DNA of 64,000 nt from the NCBI RefSeq assembly GCF_965230735.1, contig NZ_OZ246016.1:3410001-3474000 (forward strand). The letters are read 5' to 3'. Positions within the stretch are counted from its first letter, which is position 1; the number at the start of each line of letters is the position of its first letter. Shown here in pieces: positions 61,166 to 64,000 of the stretch. The notes under the pieces are model-generated. The model had not been told where the DNA came from. It did no database searches and saw only the letters and a program-made list of their open reading frames with translations. The position numbers were made by a program, and so were the translations under genes. The stretch is from Motiliproteus sp965230735. GTDB lineage: Bacteria; Pseudomonadota; Gammaproteobacteria; Pseudomonadales; Balneatricaceae.

Positions 61166-61852
61166 ATGATCAGCCTCAGACACGCCCAGGATCGCGGCCA
61201 TGCCAATTACGGCTGGCTGGACACCCGCCACAGCTTTTCCTTTGCCGAGTACTACGACCCTGCGCATATGGGGGTCTCAAGCCTGCGGGTGATCAACGAG
61301 GACTGGATCGATCCCGGCGCCGGTTTCGAACCCCACCCGCACCGGGATATGGAGATCATCACTTATGTGATGCAGGGCCAGATCGAGCACCGTGACACCA
61401 TGGGCTCCCACAGCGTGCTGCGAGCCGGCGAGGTCCAGGCGATGAGCGCCGGCAGCGGGATTCTGCACAGCGAGTTCAACCCGTCTGACACCGAGCAGTT
61501 GCACCTGCTGCAGATCTGGATTCAGCCGAACCAGCTCGGCGTCACGCCCCGCTACGACCAGAAGGATTATTCCGACAGCCACGGCATCACCTTGCTGGTC
61601 TCCCACGATGGCCGTGACGGCTCGCTGCCGATCCACCAGCAGGCCAGCCTTTACCAGATCAAATTGGATAACGAGACGGTGCAGTTCAACGCCCAGCCGG
61701 ATCGTACCTATTACCTGCAGCTCGCGCGGGGCACGCTGGCAGTCAACAATGTGCCGATGGAAGCCGGGGACGGCGCCACCCTCAGCGGCGAAACGCAGCT
61801 CAACCTGACAGCGGACCAGCAGGCCGAGGCCTTGCTGTTCGAGCTGCCGTAA
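61166..61852 (+). CDS. Pirin-family protein (YhaK-like)
   Basis: The 228-residue bicupin starts at 61166 after CGGAG (MISLRHAQDRGHANYGWLDT). Metal ligands are in FEPHPHRDMEIITYV, GQIEHRDTMG and GILHSEFNPSD. Some pirins oxidise quercetin; E. coli YhaK is thought to be a redox sensor. It is first of a two-gene unit with the glutathionyl-hydroquinone reductase, 29 bp apart. Confidence 0.9.
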   Translation: MISLRHAQDRGHANYGWLDTRHSFSFAEYYDPAHMGVSSLRVINEDWIDPGAGFEPHPHRDMEIITYVMQGQIEHRDTMGSHSVLRAGEVQAMSAGSGILHSEFNPSDTEQLHLLQIWIQPNQLGVTPRYDQKDYSDSHGITLLVSHDGRDGSLPIHQQASLYQIKLDNETVQFNAQPDRTYYLQLARGTLAVNNVPMEAGDGATLSGETQLNLTADQQAEALLFELP

Positions 61853-61881
61853 ATTCGGTTAGACCACTCAAGGAGAACAGC

Positions 61882-62886
61882 ATGGGACTACTTATCGACG
61901 GCCAGTGGCATGACCGCTGGTACGACACCGATTCCAACGACGGTCGCTTCGTCCGTTCCGAATCCCAATTCCGCAACTGGATCACGCCGGATGGCAGCGC
62001 CGGTATCAGTGGCGAAGACGGCTTCAAGGCCGAGCCGGGGCGCTACCACCTGTATGTGTCGCTGGCCTGCCCCTGGGCTCACCGCACCCTGATCTTACGT
62101 GCGCTGAAAGGCCTGGAGTCGATGATCAGCGTCTCGGCCGTCAACCCGCTGATGGCCGAACAGGGCTGGACCTTCGCACCGGAGCCCGGCCCCAACGCCG
62201 AGCTGGTTGGTGACCCGCTGATGCAGGCCGATTACCTGCACCAGGTCTATACCCGGGCCGATCCCCATTACTCGGGCCGGGTGACCGTGCCGGTGCTGTG
62301 GGACAAGCAGCGCCAAACCATCGTCAACAACGAATCCTCCGAGATCATCCGGATGCTCAACAGCGCCTTCGATCATCTCGGCGCCAAGCCGGGCGACTTC
62401 TACCCCTTGTACCCCGAGTCGCTGCGAACCGAGATCGATACGGTCAACGCGCTGATCTACGACCGGATCAACAACGGCGTCTACAAGGCCGGTTTCGCCA
62501 CCACCCAGCAAGCCTACGAGCAGGCCGTGGTGCCGTTGTTCGACTGCTTGGACGAGCTGGAACAGCGACTGGCCAAGCAGCGCTACCTCTGTGGCAGCCA
62601 GATCACCGAAGCCGACTGGCGTCTGTTCACCACCCTGATCCGCTTCGATCCGGTCTACCACGGCCACTTCAAATGCAACCTGAAACAGCTCGCCGACTAC
62701 CCCAACCTCAGCGGTTATCTGCGCGAGCTGTACCAGTGGCCGGGCGTGGCCCAGACCGTGGATATGGCCCATATCAAGGACCACTACTGCCGCAGCCATA
62801 CCAGCATCAACCCCACCGGCATCGTACCGGCGGGGCCGTTAATGGAACTGGAGCGATCCCACGGACGTAATCCAGTAAACAGATAA
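61882..62886 (+). CDS. yqjG: Glutathionyl-hydroquinone reductase (YqjG/Xi-class GST)
   Basis: The 334-residue protein has the catalytic cysteine in YVSLACPWAHRTLILRAL. Other family blocks are VPVLWDKQRQTIVNNESSEI and YLCGSQITEADWRLFTTLIR. It removes glutathione from glutathionyl-hydroquinones, recycling quinones. It pairs with the upstream pirin and divergent LysR as a quinone-stress module. Confidence 0.94.
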   Translation: MGLLIDGQWHDRWYDTDSNDGRFVRSESQFRNWITPDGSAGISGEDGFKAEPGRYHLYVSLACPWAHRTLILRALKGLESMISVSAVNPLMAEQGWTFAPEPGPNAELVGDPLMQADYLHQVYTRADPHYSGRVTVPVLWDKQRQTIVNNESSEIIRMLNSAFDHLGAKPGDFYPLYPESLRTEIDTVNALIYDRINNGVYKAGFATTQQAYEQAVVPLFDCLDELEQRLAKQRYLCGSQITEADWRLFTTLIRFDPVYHGHFKCNLKQLADYPNLSGYLRELYQWPGVAQTVDMAHIKDHYCRSHTSINPTGIVPAGPLMELERSHGRNPVNR

Positions 62887-62997
62887 CCCTGTGAGATCAA
62901 TCCTGTTCAACCACAGCAACGCTAATTCACAGCGACTAAACTTTTCCTGCTCGACAAATTGAAGATCGGCTTACGAATCCACAGCGAGGGAAAACGA

Positions 62998-63912
62998 ATG
63001 TCTTTAATTCAAAAAGAGGTGAAATACTCACCCCCCAGGGAAATCCCCCAGGAAGCGTTCGACTGGTATGACGAATATGCCCATGGCTTGATCGATCGCC
63101 GTGAGTTTATGCTCCGTCTTTCCAGCTTGGTCGCCGTGGGCTTCAGCATGACAGCACTCACCTCCGCGCTGATGCCCAACTATGCACTGGCCGAGCAGGT
63201 TTCGTTCAACGACCCGGCGATTAAAGCCAGTTACGCCAAATTCAGCTCCCCCAAAGGCAGCGGCGAAGGCCAGGGATATCTGGTCGTCCCGCGTGAATTG
63301 GAGGGCTCGGCGCCCGTGGTATTGGTGGTGCATGAGAACCGGGGGCTGAATCCCTACATCAAGGATGTGGCCCGTCGAGTGGCAGCCAAGGGGTTCATCG
63401 CTTTCGCACCGGATGCGCTCTACCCGCTTGGTGGCTATCCCGGCAATGATGATGAAGGACGAGCCATGCAAAAAAGCATGGAACGCAGCAAGATCGAGGA
63501 AGACTTTCTGGCGGCGGCCGATTTTCTCAAGTCCCATCAACTGAGCAACGGTAAGCTGGGCGCGGTGGGTTTCTGTTTCGGTGGCTATATCGTCAATATG
63601 CTGGCCGCTACGATTCCGGACAAACTGGATGCCGGTGTACCTTTCTACGGAACGCCAGCTGCACCAGCGCTGAGAAAAAATGTTAAAGGGCCGCTGCTGC
63701 TGCAATTCGCCGGTCTGGATAAACGCGTCAATGCAACCTGGCCGGATTATGAAGAAGAATTGAAAGCGATTGGCGCTGATTACACCGCCCACGTCTACGA
63801 GGGCGTTAATCACGGCTTTCACAATGACTCGACCGGACGCTACTCCGAGAAAGAAGCGGAGCTGGCTTGGCAGCGCTCAATCGAGTTTTTCAATCGGCAC
63901 TTGAAAGGGTAA
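62998..63912 (+). CDS. Exported dienelactone hydrolase-family protein
   Basis: The 304-residue protein starts at 62998 after GAGGG. A Tat-like leader (LIDRREFMLRLSSLVAVGFS, with a hydrophobic stretch to ALMPNYALA) precedes an alpha/beta-hydrolase domain. The catalytic Cys is in AVGFCFGGYIVN, the Asp in AGLDKRVNA and the His in GVNHGFHND. RR is followed by EF, a reasonable twin-arginine site. The substrate is unknown. Confidence 0.88.
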   Translation: MSLIQKEVKYSPPREIPQEAFDWYDEYAHGLIDRREFMLRLSSLVAVGFSMTALTSALMPNYALAEQVSFNDPAIKASYAKFSSPKGSGEGQGYLVVPRELEGSAPVVLVVHENRGLNPYIKDVARRVAAKGFIAFAPDALYPLGGYPGNDDEGRAMQKSMERSKIEEDFLAAADFLKSHQLSNGKLGAVGFCFGGYIVNMLAATIPDKLDAGVPFYGTPAAPALRKNVKGPLLLQFAGLDKRVNATWPDYEEELKAIGADYTAHVYEGVNHGFHNDSTGRYSEKEAELAWQRSIEFFNRHLKG

Positions 63913-64000
63913 TAGCTGAAGCTGGAGATAATCAGATAGCAGCCGTGACGGGACCGATCTCGCTGCGGCTATGCGAACAGATTTTTTCGATTCACCAAGA

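Noticed and set aside
1..64000. CRISPR array, tRNA/rRNA genes, prophage
   Set aside because: No regularly spaced direct repeats, no cloverleaf or rRNA sequence, and no phage structural genes were seen.

Overview
The window is a piece of a GC-rich gammaproteobacterial chromosome. The mix of an exosortase-type TPR lipoprotein, both aconitases, a quinone-linked D-lactate dehydrogenase, a membrane-bound formate dehydrogenase, a hut operon and Zur-type operators fits a marine or aquatic heterotroph of the Oceanospirillales/Alteromonadales type. Genus is inference. There are no rRNA or tRNA genes, no CRISPR array and no prophage. Most of the window is ordinary metabolic chromosome, broken by two stretches of AT-richer, mobile-looking DNA (42.8-44.1 kb and 55.0-60.0 kb).

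Layout. 0-8 kb: the end of a TPR protein, a LysR/MFS divergon, then a four-gene operon (hisI-type, pyrC-type, folE2, gamma-carbonic anhydrase) behind a good Zur box, i.e. a zinc-starvation backup operon. 8-18 kb: LysR regulator, dld, acnA and acnB, with a 264-bp IS5-ended MITE in the gap between the aconitases. 18-21 kb: a DUF1826 gene behind a second, weaker Zur-like box, a nucleoside-recognition membrane protein, an Lrp regulator and a pilin-like protein. 21-33 kb: a complete formate dehydrogenase locus on the minus strand (DUF3305, DUF3306, polyferredoxin, TorD chaperone, small Tat protein, FdhA, FdhB, cytochrome b) with fdhD and a HTH/PBP-like regulator divergent from it. 33-42.6 kb: small redox, transport and regulator genes and an EF-hand protein. 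44-46.4 kb: a diguanylate cyclase and HutC; then a second MITE copy and hutIGUH (46.9-52.6 kb) with a HutC-type operator. 52.6-55 kb: cytochrome c and an M48-like metalloprotease. 60-64 kb: LysR regulator, pirin, glutathionyl-hydroquinone reductase, dienelactone hydrolase.

The most interesting part is 55.5-59.7 kb. Genes on the minus strand are arranged exactly like integron cassettes: each has a stop codon running straight into an attC-like site, and the 7-8 base core that opens each cassette is the reverse complement of the core that opens its own attC. Three cassettes carry (i) a 99-residue membrane protein, (ii) a kwaA-kwaB pair, i.e. a Kiwa-type anti-phage system, and (iii) a zinc-ribbon/DUF4145 protein. 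An IS1111-type IS110-family element sits inside the attC of the kwaAB cassette. No integron integrase is visible, so this is an integrase-less cassette cluster. A second, smaller cassette locus lies at 42.8-43.5 kb, carrying a periplasmic Spy/CpxP-like protein with a His-rich tail. Between the metalloprotease gene and the cassettes there is a decayed duplicate of that gene's 3' end.
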